NCBI GenBank assembly: GCA_035541895.1
Contig: DATKMK010000084.1
Span: 1 to 49,696 of the forward strand
Source: DATKMK01 sp035541895
GTDB taxonomy: Bacteria; Desulfobacterota; Binatia; HRBIN30; JACQVA1
DNA: 49,696 nucleotides
Reading direction: 5' to 3'
Below the pieces are notes generated by a model. It did not search any database and had not been told where the DNA came from. It saw nothing but the letters and a program-made list of their open reading frames with translations. Of the stretch, positions 17,338 to 26,825 are shown piece by piece; the first letter of the stretch is position 1, and each line of letters opens with the position of its first letter. The position numbers were made by a program, and so were the translations under genes.

Positions 17338-20300
17338 ATGTGGAGCCGGAGGGGGGGTGTTGGGGTGCGCCCAGCGCCTCGGCTGCTCGGACGATCGTGG
17401 ATTGCTCTGGCGACATTGTTGCCGCACTTGGCGTTCGCGCAAACCGTTACCAGTTCCAGCGCGCCGACCCGCACCCCCACCGTCATTCCGTCGCTCTCGG
17501 ACAATCTCGTCGCATGTTGGAGTCTCAATGAAGCCAGTGGTACGCGCGCCGACAGCATTGCTTCGCCTGTCAACGATCTGTCCCAAAGCAACGGCGTGAG
17601 CCGCGTCGCCGGCGTGAGCGCACAGACCGGCGGATTTGCGGCTGGATTTAGTGCGGCGAGCACGCAATTTCTGAATCATGTCGATAACGCCTCCCTGAGC
17701 GTCTCGAGTCAGGATTTTACAATTGCCGGCTGGGTCCAGGTCGATGGCGACCACACGGCAGGCATCGTGACCAAGGGGACGCGATCGAGCACGTGTGAGT
17801 ATGCGATCGAATACGTAGCCGGTGGTACGTTGCGATTCATAATCGGAACGTCGGACGGCTCAGACGAGGCAGTCGTCAGCGCCAACGGGATCACGAACGC
17901 GACGTTTCACTTTGTGGTGGCAGCGTTCGATGCGACCAACCACAAGCTGTCTTTGACGGTCGACAACGGCCCACCCACTACGCAATCAACCGGCATGCTG
18001 GCGGTCTTCGACGGCACGAAGCCATTCCTGATCGGTTCGTACATCGGTAGCGACTTTTTCGACGGGCGCATCGACGAGCTGGGTTTCTGGAAACGCTTGC
18101 TCGACAACGACGAGCAAACCGCCCTCTACAACGGGGGCGCGGGCCTGCCGTGTCCGCTCTTTTTTCCAACCCAGACCCCAACTGCAACTCCGACGGTGAC
18201 ACCGACTCCGACCCCAACCCGCACGCCCACGACTACCCCTACGAACACCCCGACCGCCACCCCGCTTATGGCATCGCCGACGGCGTCGTCGACGTCAACA
18301 CCAACGGGGACGCCAACAATAACTCCGACCGGGACGCTGACCTGGACGCCGACGGCGACCCCGACGCGAACGCCGACCCGCACGCCGACGGCAACACCGA
18401 CCTGGACCCGCACCCGCACGCCGACGATTGCACCGTCGCTGATGGACGACATCGCTGCGTGCTGGCCGCTGAACGAGGCGACGGGTGCCCGCGCCGATAC
18501 GGTCTCGGCCCTGAACAATCTCGCCAGCAATAACGGAGTATCGCAAGCGCCAGGCGTCAATGCATCAACCACCGCGTTCGCGGCCGGGTTCAGCGCCGCC
18601 AGCGGGCAGTTCTTGAGTGTGGCCGACAATGCGGCCCTGAGCGCGTCGTCCGGAGATTTCACCATCGCCGGGTGGGTGCGGGTAGATGTCGACCAAACCG
18701 CGGGAATCGTGACCAAGGGGGCGAATGCGGATACGCAGGAATATTCGCTCGAATACATCAGCGGCGGGACACTGCGATTTATGATCGGAACGTCGAACGG
18801 TTCGATGACCGATTCGGTGAGTGTCAGTGGTGTCACGACAGGGGCGTTTCATTTTGCGGTGGCGGCATTCGATGGAACCAACGAGGTGTTGTCACTTCGG
18901 GTCGATGACACGCTTGAATCGCTGAAGGCTACGACCCTGAGTACTTACGATGGAACTGCCCCGTTGATCCTCGGATCGTACGCTGGCAGCGACTTCTTGA
19001 CCGGCCGACTCGACGAGGTCGGCATCTGGAAGCGGTTGTTGACCGCGGCGGAGCAAACTTCGCTGTTCAATTTCGGCGCGGGCCTTCCGTGCCCTTTGAG
19101 CTTTCCAACGCAAACCCTGACGCCCACGCGCACGCCCACGCGCACGCCCACCGCGTCCCCGACGCGGACACCGACCGTGACAGCGACGCGAACGCCGACC
19201 CAAACTCCCACGCGGACGCCGACACAGACCGCGACGTACACGCCCACACTCAGCCCGACGCGGACCCCCACCATCACGCCGACCCGCACTCCCACGCGGA
19301 CGCCGACCATGACGTTCACCGCGACCGTGGCGCCCTCTCTGATGACGGGACTGGTGGCGTGTTGGCGACTAGACGAAGCGTCAGGGATTCGTGCCGATTC
19401 GGTGAACTCGCCACTGAACGATCTCACGCAAAACAATCTGGTGGCGCAGGTCGGTGGAAAAGTCGGCTTCGCCGCCGGATTCGCCGCCGCGAGCGAACAA
19501 TTCCTGAGCGTGCCCGACGATGTCGACCTCAGCGTCTCGAACCAAGACTTCACGGTAGCCGGCTGGGTCTTCATCCAGACCGATCAAAGTGCGGGTCTCA
19601 TTACCAAGGGTACGAACTCCAACACCGTGGAGTACGCGCTCGACTATCTTGCTGGCGGCACGCTCCGATTCCGCATTGGGACGACCGATGGTTTGGGCGT
19701 TGACGCGGTGAGCATCACTGGTGTGACGACCGGAGTCTATCATCTTGTCGTTGCGGGTTCTGACGCGACCAATCATTTGCTGTCGCTGCGCGTGGACGAT
19801 GCACTGGGCGCACTCAAGGCCACGTCATTGTCGGTGTACGACGGAACCGCGCCGTTCTTGATGGGCGCCTACACCGGCAGCGACTTTTTTGATGGCCGTC
19901 TGGACGAGATCGGAGTGTGGAAGCGAACGTTGAGCGCGACCGAGCAGACGTCGCTCTTCAACTCGGATTTGGGCCTCGCCTGTCCAATCAACTTCCCGAC
20001 CCAAACGCCGACATCCACCGTGACTGCCACGCCGACGCGCACGCCGACGCGTACCCCGACGCGTACCCCGACTTGGACACCCACCCAGACACCGACTGCG
20101 ACGGCGACAGCGACTGCTTCGCGCACGCCGACCGCGACCGCGACCACGAGCCCAACCCAGACGCCCAGCGGTACGCCGACCAACACCGCGACCGTTACTG
20201 CGACTCGCACGCCGACCAGTACCCCGACGGCGACCATGACGTCGACCCCGAGCGTTACCCCGACGATCGTCCCCTCCCTCATGGACAACTTGGTTGCCTG

Positions 20301-22965
20301 CTGGGGGTTGAACGAGACAAGCGGGAGCCGGGCCGATTCGATCGCCTCGCCGATGAATGATTTGGCCGACACTGGAGGAGTAACCCAGGTCGGCGGCGTC
20401 GGCACACAAACCGGCCTCGCCGCGGGGTTTGCTGCGGCGAGCTCGCAGTTCTTGAGCCACACGGACAGCGCGGCTTTCGGCGTGTCGGATCAAGACTTCA
20501 CGCTTGCCGCTTGGATTCGCGTGAACACGGATCAAGCCGCAGGCCTGATCACCAAGGGACCGAACACGAACTTCAAAGAGTACGCGCTCGACTACGTAGC
20601 AGGCGGTACCGTGCGGTTCGCGCTCGGAACTCAAGGAGGAACGGCAAGCGATTCGGTTGGCATCGACGAGTTCACGACCGGAACGTATCATTTCGTCATC
20701 GCGTCGTTCGATGCCACGAACCAACTCCTCTCGCTGCGAATCGACGATGCCCTCGGGGCGCTCAAATCCACGACCCTGACGGTCTACGACGGCACCGCGC
20801 CGTTTACGCTCGGAGCCTATAGCGACGGTGGCTACTTCGACGGCCGACTCGATGAGGTGGGGTTGTGGAAGCGCCTCTTGACAGCGCAAGAACAGACCGC
20901 GCTGTTCAACAGCGGACAAGGGTTGCCTTGCCCGTTGAGTTTCCCAACACAAACTCCCACGGCGACACCATCAGCTACTCCGACCCGAACTCCTACCATG
21001 ACACCGTCATACACGCCGACGAGGACACCCACTGTGACCCCGACGGCGACGCCCACAACGACGCCGACACGCACTTCGACGAATACCGTGACCATGACGC
21101 CGACCCGGACACCGACGGCGACACCGACGGCCACGCCGACCAATACCGCGACGCGAACAGCTACGGGCACAGCAACGGCCACCCCCACGCGTACGCCAAC
21201 GCGCACCCCAACCTATACCGCAACTGTGAGCCCGACGCAGACCGCAACCTCTACCCCAACGGCGACGGCGACTGTGACGCCGACCAGCAGTCCAACCCGA
21301 ACCGCCACGGTGACACCGACGCGGACCCCAACAGTGACCGCGACCAGCAGTCCGACGTTCACCGCGACGGCCAGCCCGACCCGGACACCGACCGCGACGG
21401 CGACAAGCACTCCGAGTCAGTCGCCCACCGGCACGCCGACGCGGACCCCCACGACGACCGCGACCAACAGTCCGACGCTCACCGCGACGGCCAGCCCGAC
21501 CCGGACACCGACCGCGACAGCGACGAGCTCTCCGAGTCAGTCGGCGACGAGTACGCCGACCAGCACGCCAACATTCTCGCCGACCGCGACGGCGACGAAT
21601 ACCGCGACGATGACCGAGACAAGAACTGCGACCGCGACGCCCACGAGCAGCCCTACACAAACCGCGACGGCCACCGCGACCCGAACGCCCACCACGACCA
21701 GCACGGCAACCCCGTCGGCGACCCCGAGCGCGACGGCGACGAGTAGTCCGACGCAGACCGCCTCAGCGACGCCATCGGCGACACCGACCGCCACCCCGAC
21801 GAACACGGCAAGCGCAACTCCGACCAGCAGCCCCTCTCAGACGGCGACCCCGACGCCGATGAACACGGCAACGCCATCGGTCACCCCGACGGTGACGATG
21901 TCGCAGACACCGAGTGCCACACCGACCAGCACGCCGACACTCTCGCCCACCGCGACAGTGACCAGTACCGCGACCGCGTCGCTGACGTCGACGGTAACCG
22001 CGACTGCGACGCCGAGCGTGACGCCAACGAACACTCCGACCCACACGCTGCCCGCGACGGCATCTCATACGCCGACGCTCTCGGCCACTCCAACGCCGAG
22101 TTTCACCGCGACCAGCACTCCAACGGATACGGCACTCCCCACGGCGACGATCACGTCTACCGCGACAGCGACCGCAAGCTGGACTCACACCCCGACTGCG
22201 ACGTCAACGAGTTCGCCGACACAAACCTCACTGCCGACTCCATCACCGACCGTGACGATGACTGCGACGAGTACCCCGACCGTTACGCCAACCGACACAT
22301 CGAGTCCGACGAGTACGTCGTCCAGCACGCCGACAAGCACGGCCTCGATGACCCAAACGAGCACGCCAACCGCGACGGTGACACCGCTGCCGACCGACAC
22401 TGGCACTCGAACCGCGACGGGCACGGCGGCGGCAACCGTGTCGGCGACCTCAACGGGTACTCCGACCGCATCGGCGGCGCCGACCAAAACCGGGACATCG
22501 ACGCTCACGGCGTCGCCCACAGCGACCGCAACCGATACTCCGCCGCCGCCGTCGACTCCTACCTCGTCACCAACCACTCCTGCCTCGCCGACCATCACCG
22601 CGACCTCTACGTCGACGGTGACGAGCACGCCGGTGGCAACCGCGACGTTTACGCCGAGCGCGACATACCCGCCCACTCCGACGCCAACTCCGAGCGCGAC
22701 TCCCACACCTCGCCCCTGCATCGGGGATTGCGATGGACTCGGCACGGTGACGGTAGATGAAATCGTGATCGGTATCCGCATTTCGTTGGGGGAGCTTCCG
22801 CCGTCATTTTGCCCGGCTTTTGACGAAGATGGCGACGGCAAGGTGAGCGTGAATGAGGTGGTAACGGGCATCAACTACGCCCTCGCTGGATGTCCCGCGA
22901 TAGACAGCAGGGCAGGAGCGGCTAAGGGGGCTGAGAACGCTCCGCGGTGTCGACCGAGTCCGTAA
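17338..22965 (+). CDS. Secreted 1875-residue LamG-repeat protein with C-terminal dockerin-like domain
   Basis: The signal peptide ends at AFA-34/Q35 and the start has GGAGAG eight bases upstream. Four concanavalin/LamG-like domains follow at about residues 48-276, 364-590, 665-888 and 977-1203. Each contains the same blocks: ACWxLNEAxGxRADS, DFTIAGWV, AGxxTKG, FDGRxDExGxWKR. Domains are joined by Thr-Pro linkers of roughly 75-90 residues, and a linker of about 590 residues (1204-1792) precedes a dockerin-like pair at about 1793-1855. That pair reads GDCDGLGTVTVDEI and DEDGDGKVSVNEV; the second loop is a full EF-hand calcium loop, while the first has Leu at position 5. LamG_3 folds bind glycans or proteins; no catalytic motif is seen. 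The dockerin-like end suggests docking onto a cohesin protein such as the one at 41486. Function is inferred. Confidence 0.88.
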   Translation: MWSRRGGVGVRPAPRLLGRSWIALATLLPHLAFAQTVTSSSAPTRTPTVIPSLSDNLVACWSLNEASGTRADSIASPVNDLSQSNGVSRVAGVSAQTGGFAAGFSAASTQFLNHVDNASLSVSSQDFTIAGWVQVDGDHTAGIVTKGTRSSTCEYAIEYVAGGTLRFIIGTSDGSDEAVVSANGITNATFHFVVAAFDATNHKLSLTVDNGPPTTQSTGMLAVFDGTKPFLIGSYIGSDFFDGRIDELGFWKRLLDNDEQTALYNGGAGLPCPLFFPTQTPTATPTVTPTPTPTRTPTTTPTNTPTATPLMASPTASSTSTPTGTPTITPTGTLTWTPTATPTRTPTRTPTATPTWTRTRTPTIAPSLMDDIAACWPLNEATGARADTVSALNNLASNNGVSQAPGVNASTTAFAAGFSAASGQFLSVADNAALSASSGDFTIAGWVRVDVDQTAGIVTKGANADTQEYSLEYISGGTLRFMIGTSNGSMTDSVSVSGVTTGAFHFAVAAFDGTNEVLSLRVDDTLESLKATTLSTYDGTAPLILGSYAGSDFLTGRLDEVGIWKRLLTAAEQTSLFNFGAGLPCPLSFPTQTLTPTRTPTRTPTASPTRTPTVTATRTPTQTPTRTPTQTATYTPTLSPTRTPTITPTRTPTRTPTMTFTATVAPSLMTGLVACWRLDEASGIRADSVNSPLNDLTQNNLVAQVGGKVGFAAGFAAASEQFLSVPDDVDLSVSNQDFTVAGWVFIQTDQSAGLITKGTNSNTVEYALDYLAGGTLRFRIGTTDGLGVDAVSITGVTTGVYHLVVAGSDATNHLLSLRVDDALGALKATSLSVYDGTAPFLMGAYTGSDFFDGRLDEIGVWKRTLSATEQTSLFNSDLGLACPINFPTQTPTSTVTATPTRTPTRTPTRTPTWTPTQTPTATATATASRTPTATATTSPTQTPSGTPTNTATVTATRTPTSTPTATMTSTPSVTPTIVPSLMDNLVACWGLNETSGSRADSIASPMNDLADTGGVTQVGGVGTQTGLAAGFAAASSQFLSHTDSAAFGVSDQDFTLAAWIRVNTDQAAGLITKGPNTNFKEYALDYVAGGTVRFALGTQGGTASDSVGIDEFTTGTYHFVIASFDATNQLLSLRIDDALGALKSTTLTVYDGTAPFTLGAYSDGGYFDGRLDEVGLWKRLLTAQEQTALFNSGQGLPCPLSFPTQTPTATPSATPTRTPTMTPSYTPTRTPTVTPTATPTTTPTRTSTNTVTMTPTRTPTATPTATPTNTATRTATGTATATPTRTPTRTPTYTATVSPTQTATSTPTATATVTPTSSPTRTATVTPTRTPTVTATSSPTFTATASPTRTPTATATSTPSQSPTGTPTRTPTTTATNSPTLTATASPTRTPTATATSSPSQSATSTPTSTPTFSPTATATNTATMTETRTATATPTSSPTQTATATATRTPTTTSTATPSATPSATATSSPTQTASATPSATPTATPTNTASATPTSSPSQTATPTPMNTATPSVTPTVTMSQTPSATPTSTPTLSPTATVTSTATASLTSTVTATATPSVTPTNTPTHTLPATASHTPTLSATPTPSFTATSTPTDTALPTATITSTATATASWTHTPTATSTSSPTQTSLPTPSPTVTMTATSTPTVTPTDTSSPTSTSSSTPTSTASMTQTSTPTATVTPLPTDTGTRTATGTAAATVSATSTGTPTASAAPTKTGTSTLTASPTATATDTPPPPSTPTSSPTTPASPTITATSTSTVTSTPVATATFTPSATYPPTPTPTPSATPTPRPCIGDCDGLGTVTVDEIVIGIRISLGELPPSFCPAFDEDGDGKVSVNEVVTGINYALAGCPAIDSRAGAAKGAENAPRCRPSP
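17480..20946 (+). repeat. Four tandem LamG-coding units of about 0.9 kb
   Basis: Each unit encodes one LamG-like domain plus the following Thr-Pro linker. Units begin near 17480, 18427, 19330 and 20266, a spacing of 900-950 bp. The domains share blocks almost word for word (for example GSDFFDGRxDE in units 1 and 3) but have diverged enough in sequence to be old duplications. Confidence 0.75.
21301..21540 (+). repeat. 120-bp tandem duplication in the Thr-Pro linker
   Basis: Bases 21301-21420 and 21421-21540 align in register over 120 bp (40 codons). They are nearly identical from the CGCGGACCCC word onward, including a shared core of CCGCGACGGCCAGCCCGACC and the common end TCCGAGTCAG. This is a recent in-frame duplication inside the stalk-coding region of the LamG-repeat gene. 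Confidence 0.85.
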
Positions 22966-22990
22966 CGGAGGGAGCGTCGTGGCACGAGGG

Positions 22991-23923
22991 CTAGGTTGCA
23001 GTCATCGGCTGATCCGCCCGACGTTCGAGGAAGTTGACCAATTGGCGTTCGATATGAGTCCCCGACACCGCGTTGATCTGGCGCGCGGCCGACGGGCTGG
23101 TCACGTTGATTTCCGTCAGATAGCCGCCGATGATGTCGATGCCGGCCATCCATAGCCCGAGACGTTTGAGTGTCGGTGCCACGCGGTCGATGATCTCCTG
23201 GTCGCGTGGCGTAATCGTGGTCGCCTCGACTCGTGCGCCCTGGTGAATGTTGGCGAGGTCCTCCGGTCGGCGGGGGACGCGGTTGACGGCGCCGAGCACC
23301 TTGCCTTCGAGCGCGAAGATGCGCTTGTCGCCGTCGCGAACGGCGTCGATGAACTGTTGCACCAGCACGAAGTCCTTACCGAGGTCGGCGCGGACGTCAC
23401 GTTCGTGCGGCAACAGCCGAATGCCGCGACCGCTACATTGATCGAGCGGCTTGAGAATGCTGCGGCCGTACGCGCGCACGAACGCCGCGATCCGATCGGC
23501 ACTGTTGGTCACCAATGTTGGCGGCGCGAGTTCTCGGAATGATAACGGAAGCAACTTTTCATTCACTGTGCGCAGCGATACCGGGTTGTTGATCACCGGG
23601 ATCGACGCGGCCGCGCGTTCAAGCACGAAGGTTGCAGCGAGGTAGCGCGCATCGACCGGCGGGTCCTTGCGCATGACCACGACGTCGAAGTCGCGCAGCG
23701 CCGCCTCGAGCGGTTCGGCGGTAGTGTAAAACGGCTGGCGCGACAGGCTGAGCGTCACGGCGCGCGCCCGGGCGTGCGCGTCTTGTTCGGTCAACCACAG
23801 GTCGTCGATGGTGCAGATGAAGTTTGCGTGGCCACGTCGCGCCGCTTCTTCCATCATCAGCAGCGAGGTTTCCGTTTCGAGATTCAAGCTGTCGAGGGGA
23901 TCGATGACGAACAGGAAACGCAT
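22991..23923 (-). CDS. gshB: Glutathione synthetase
   Basis: A 310-residue ATP-grasp enzyme joining gamma-glutamylcysteine and glycine with ATP hydrolysis in the cytosol; E. coli GshB is of similar length. Landmarks: N-terminal FVIDPLDSLNLETETSLLMMEEAARRGH, MRKDPPVDARYL, NEKLLPLSF, ATP-grasp lysine region SILKPLDQCSGRGIRLL, and the metal/product motif LTEINVTSPSA. The glycine-rich loop after KPLD reads QCSGRG rather than the usual GMGG-type sequence, a local variant. ATG at 23923 fits the family N-terminus; the longer frame to 23983 adds 20 residues upstream and would run into the divergent promoter region. It converges with the LamG-repeat gene, 25 bp apart. Confidence 0.93.
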   Translation of the reverse strand: MRFLFVIDPLDSLNLETETSLLMMEEAARRGHANFICTIDDLWLTEQDAHARARAVTLSLSRQPFYTTAEPLEAALRDFDVVVMRKDPPVDARYLAATFVLERAAASIPVINNPVSLRTVNEKLLPLSFRELAPPTLVTNSADRIAAFVRAYGRSILKPLDQCSGRGIRLLPHERDVRADLGKDFVLVQQFIDAVRDGDKRIFALEGKVLGAVNRVPRRPEDLANIHQGARVEATTITPRDQEIIDRVAPTLKRLGLWMAGIDIIGGYLTEINVTSPSAARQINAVSGTHIERQLVNFLERRADQPMTAT

Positions 23924-24014
23924 CGGTGAGCAACCGGGCACGAATCCTAGCGGTTGGCTGCGCCGATCGAAAGAGCCGTCCATTTGACGGCGAACGTCCA
24001 GATCCCCGCGCGGT

Positions 24015-24042
24015 TTGCTCGCTGCATCGAGGCTTTCATAAT
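24015..24042 (+). promoter_or_regulatory. Candidate sigma70 promoter for the receiver-kinase operon
   Basis: TTGCTC (24015-24020), 16-bp spacer, CATAAT (24037-24042), 25 bases before the ATG at 24068. It lies in the 144-bp gap between divergent gshB and the hybrid kinase gene. Recognised by eye from consensus only. Confidence 0.42.
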
Positions 24043-24067
24043 CCGCGCCTCGACCGTGGAATCATCG

Positions 24068-25240
24068 ATGTTGCCAAACCCCGTCCTGGTTGTTGACGAC
24101 GAACCGGCGAGCTTGCGCGCGGTGCAGCGCGCCCTCGCGGCCGAGTGCCGTGTCATCACGGCGGCGACCGCCGCCGAGGGCCTGCAGGTCTTGGCCGCGG
24201 AGCCCGTCGCGCTCATCATCGCCGACCATCGGATGCCGGGGATGACGGGCACCGAGTTTCTTGCGCACGCGGCGTCGCTCTATCCCGACACCGTCCGGGT
24301 ATTGTTGACCGGATACACCGACGTGGAAACCGTCATCGGGGCGATCAATGCTGGGCACGTCTACTCCTATTTGACCAAGCCGTGGGAGGTGCCGGAGCTC
24401 AAACTCGCTGTGCGTCGGGGCTTCGAGCGTTACGATGCGGACGCGGAGCGACGCCGGCTGATGCGCGAACTCGAGCATGCATGCGCGCGGGCGCGTCGCG
24501 AGGCGGAGCAGAAGGGGCGCCTGTTGACGATGGCGACGCACGAGTTGGGGACGCCGTTGCACGTGTTGCTCAACGCGCTCGAACTGCTCGCGATGTTGGA
24601 CCTGCCGCCGCGGCCGCGCGAGTGGCTGCGGACCGCACGGCGCAACGGCGACTGGCTCGGACGCGGCCTGGCGCAGATGAGCGCGGCGGTGCGCGTGCGT
24701 GGGGAGGGACTGCGCGTGCACGTCGAGCCGGTCGATCTGGCGACGCTGCTCGCGTCGGTGTGCGACGAAGTGCATCTGCGGACGATCAACCGCACGCTGA
24801 CCCTAGAGGTGGAGATCGCCGCCGATCTCCCGCCGATCGCCGCGGACCAACGCTGGCTGCGCCAAGCGGTGGCCAACGTGGTCTCCAACGCCGTGCGATT
24901 TACTCCCGACGGGGGATGCGTCCGGCTCCGGGCGCAGCGCGATCCCGGCGCAAATCAGATCGAGCTCGCCGTGAGCGATACCGGCATCGGCATCAGCCCT
25001 GAGCACCTCGACGAGATTTTCGAACCCTTCTCCGCGGCCGGCGGCGATCCATTCCAGCACACGTCCGGCTCACTCGAATTCGGCAGTCGCGGTCTCGGCC
25101 TCGGACTGGCGATCGCTCGAGCCGTGGTCGGGTTGCACGGTGGAACGATCCGCGCGGAGAGCACGCTCCAATGCGGGAGTTGTTTTACCATCGTCCTGCC
25201 GGTGTGCGGCGCGGCTGTCTCGTCCGCCGATTTCGAGTAA
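24068..25240 (+). CDS. Receiver-domain / histidine kinase hybrid sensor
   Basis: A 390-residue cytosolic two-component protein with no membrane helix. Residues 5-120 form a CheY-like receiver: acidic pair D10-D11, phosphoacceptor D53 in LIIADHRMPGMTG, T81 and K104 in the switch region. A short coiled coil follows, then a HisKA box MATHELGTPLHV with H158, and a HATPase domain with N box NVVSNAVRFTPDGG, G1 box DTGIGIS and G2 region SRGLGLGLAIA. The receiver precedes the kinase, so this enzyme probably changes activity after phosphorylation by another kinase. ATG at 24068 starts directly before the receiver; a longer frame from 23954 overlaps gshB upstream DNA and is not needed. Three short-spaced genes follow. 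Confidence 0.9.
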   Translation: MLPNPVLVVDDEPASLRAVQRALAAECRVITAATAAEGLQVLAAEPVALIIADHRMPGMTGTEFLAHAASLYPDTVRVLLTGYTDVETVIGAINAGHVYSYLTKPWEVPELKLAVRRGFERYDADAERRRLMRELEHACARARREAEQKGRLLTMATHELGTPLHVLLNALELLAMLDLPPRPREWLRTARRNGDWLGRGLAQMSAAVRVRGEGLRVHVEPVDLATLLASVCDEVHLRTINRTLTLEVEIAADLPPIAADQRWLRQAVANVVSNAVRFTPDGGCVRLRAQRDPGANQIELAVSDTGIGISPEHLDEIFEPFSAAGGDPFQHTSGSLEFGSRGLGLGLAIARAVVGLHGGTIRAESTLQCGSCFTIVLPVCGAAVSSADFE

Positions 25241-25249
25241 GATGCCACG

Positions 25250-25570
25250 GTGACTCATGGCGTTGGAAGACCACTCGGCTCGAATGGGTACGGTGAGCGG
25301 CACTGCACTCATTGCGGGCGACCGGTGCGTGAAACAATTCATACACGGACGTCGTATCGGGTCGACTACTACGAGCTGCACACCGGTCCGGTGGAACCCG
25401 CCCTGCTGCGACATGGGGAGGACGGTCCGGTACAAACCTACCAGCGCCTGTTGGCGGCGGAGCTGGTGACGACGTGCGCCGACTGCTACCAGAGTTCGAT
25501 GATTCAGGCCGAGCGCGAGCGGCGATTTCGACCCGAGCGGCAAGCGACCACTGACGAGGTGCCAGCGTGA
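25250..25570 (+). CDS. Small zinc-ribbon-like protein of unknown function
   Basis: A 106-residue protein starting with GTG 9 bp after the kinase gene. Two Cys pairs, CTHC near residue 19 and CADC near residue 76, could bind one zinc ion. Between them is a region with an aromatic patch, SYRVDYYELHTG. The tail is charged and probably disordered. Its stop overlaps the next start as GTGA, so it is translationally coupled to the DUF493 gene. I do not recognise the family. Confidence 0.7.
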   Translation: MTHGVGRPLGSNGYGERHCTHCGRPVRETIHTRTSYRVDYYELHTGPVEPALLRHGEDGPVQTYQRLLAAELVTTCADCYQSSMIQAERERRFRPERQATTDEVPA

Positions 25571-25839
25571 ACATGCGGAGCGGATTCGATCTGATGAGCT
25601 TTCCGTGCGTCTACACCTTCAAAGTGTTCGGCCACCATAACGACCGGTTCTGCGATCGCGTGCGCGACGTGATCGGGGCCACCGTCGGCACGGTACCGCT
25701 CGACAGCGTGAAGGTGCGGGAGAGCGAACACGGCAAGTACGTCTGTGTGTCCGTGCTGGCGGAGGTGCGGGATCGTGAGCAGCTCGAACGCATCTACGCT
25801 GACTTGAATCAACACGACGAGGTTCTGCTGTGCCTGTGA
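25567..25839 (+). CDS. DUF493 / YbeD-family protein
   Basis: A 90-residue protein matching the UPF0250/YbeD family: FPCVYTFKVFG at the N-terminus, VKVRESEHGKYVCVSV in the centre and EQLERIYADLNQHDEVLLCL at the end, the usual ACT-like beta-alpha fold of about 90 residues. Known members are small regulatory proteins of uncertain biochemical role. GTG start overlaps the upstream stop; an ATG two codons later is also possible. The Memo-like gene follows after 12 bp. Confidence 0.85.
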   Translation: MNMRSGFDLMSFPCVYTFKVFGHHNDRFCDRVRDVIGATVGTVPLDSVKVRESEHGKYVCVSVLAEVRDREQLERIYADLNQHDEVLLCL

Positions 25840-25851
25840 GGTAAGCTGACG

Positions 25852-26724
25852 ATGCGGGTTCAATCGTCACACTTGGCCGGGCGCTGGTACGAAGCCGGGG
25901 CCGAGGCGCTGGCGCGACAAACCGACGCGCTGCTGTCGTCAGCGGGACCGGTCGCGATCGACGGCGTGGTGCAGGCGATCGTCGTCCCGCATGCCGCGTA
26001 TCAGTACTCCGGTCCGACCGCGGCCGTTGCGTACGCGGCGGTGCGCTCCCATGCGTATCGTCGCGCGGTGATCCTGGCGCCCAGTCATTTTCTGCGCTAC
26101 CGCGGCGCCGCCACGGTTGACGTGGATGCCTTTGCCACGCCACTCGGACTCGTCGCTGTCGATCGCGACGCCGCGCGGGGGGTGGCGGACACGCCGGTCA
26201 TTCACGACGAGCCGCGCGCGTATCGCGACGAACACTCGCTGGAGATTCAACTGCCGCTGCTGCAGCGTGCGTTGCCGGACACGGCGATCGTTCCGTTCAT
26301 CATCGGCGAGCTGGACGACGCCGATCGCCGTGCATTCGCGGAGCGACTTGATCGCCTCGTCCATGACGCCGACACGTTGCTGATCGTCAGCTCCGACTTC
26401 ACCCACTACGGCGCCGCATTCGACTATCTTCCGTTCCCGCCCACCGATGCCGAGGACGTGAGCGCGCGACTGCGCGCCCTCGACATGGAGGCGATCGAGT
26501 ATGTGCTGGCCGGCGATGTCGCGGGCTTTCAACGGTTTCTCGGCCGCACCGATGCGACGATCTGTGGGCGGGTGCCGTTGAGCGCGCTGCTCGCCTGGCG
26601 CGCCTGCACGACGACCGTCGCGCGGCCGGGCGCGCTGCTCGCCTACACGACTTCGCTCGCGCTGACCGGCGACTTCGCGCACAGTGTGAGTTACGCCGCA
26701 CTCGCCTTTACGCGGGCGAATTGA
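25852..26724 (+). CDS. amrB: AmmeMemoRadiSam system protein B (Memo-like)
   Basis: A 290-residue MEMO1-family protein. Family landmarks are the opening AGRWYEAGAEAL, VPHAAYQYSGPTAA, ILAPSHF, EHSLEIQLPLLQ and SSDFTHYG; the His residues in these motifs line the metal/active-site pocket in the known fold. In many bacteria and archaea it is encoded beside a radical SAM protein and an AMMECR1 protein; neither partner is visible in this window, so the gene may act alone or with distant genes. It is the last gene of the 24068-26724 operon. Confidence 0.9.
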   Translation: MRVQSSHLAGRWYEAGAEALARQTDALLSSAGPVAIDGVVQAIVVPHAAYQYSGPTAAVAYAAVRSHAYRRAVILAPSHFLRYRGAATVDVDAFATPLGLVAVDRDAARGVADTPVIHDEPRAYRDEHSLEIQLPLLQRALPDTAIVPFIIGELDDADRRAFAERLDRLVHDADTLLIVSSDFTHYGAAFDYLPFPPTDAEDVSARLRALDMEAIEYVLAGDVAGFQRFLGRTDATICGRVPLSALLAWRACTTTVARPGALLAYTTSLALTGDFAHSVSYAALAFTRAN

Positions 26725-26825
26725 ATAGCGAAACCGTTGGGATCAGCCAAGCACCCTTCGGCGTCGCGAGCAAACAGCTCAACCCGTTTCAAACAACACC
26801 CGGTGGGAGTCTGACAGTCGCGACG

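Noticed and set aside
16530..17416. Open frames crossing tRNA-Arg on both strands
   Set aside because: They contain the translated tRNA sequence (PLAQLDRAS on one strand, LADLNSRPSDS on the other), a well-known false gene signature.
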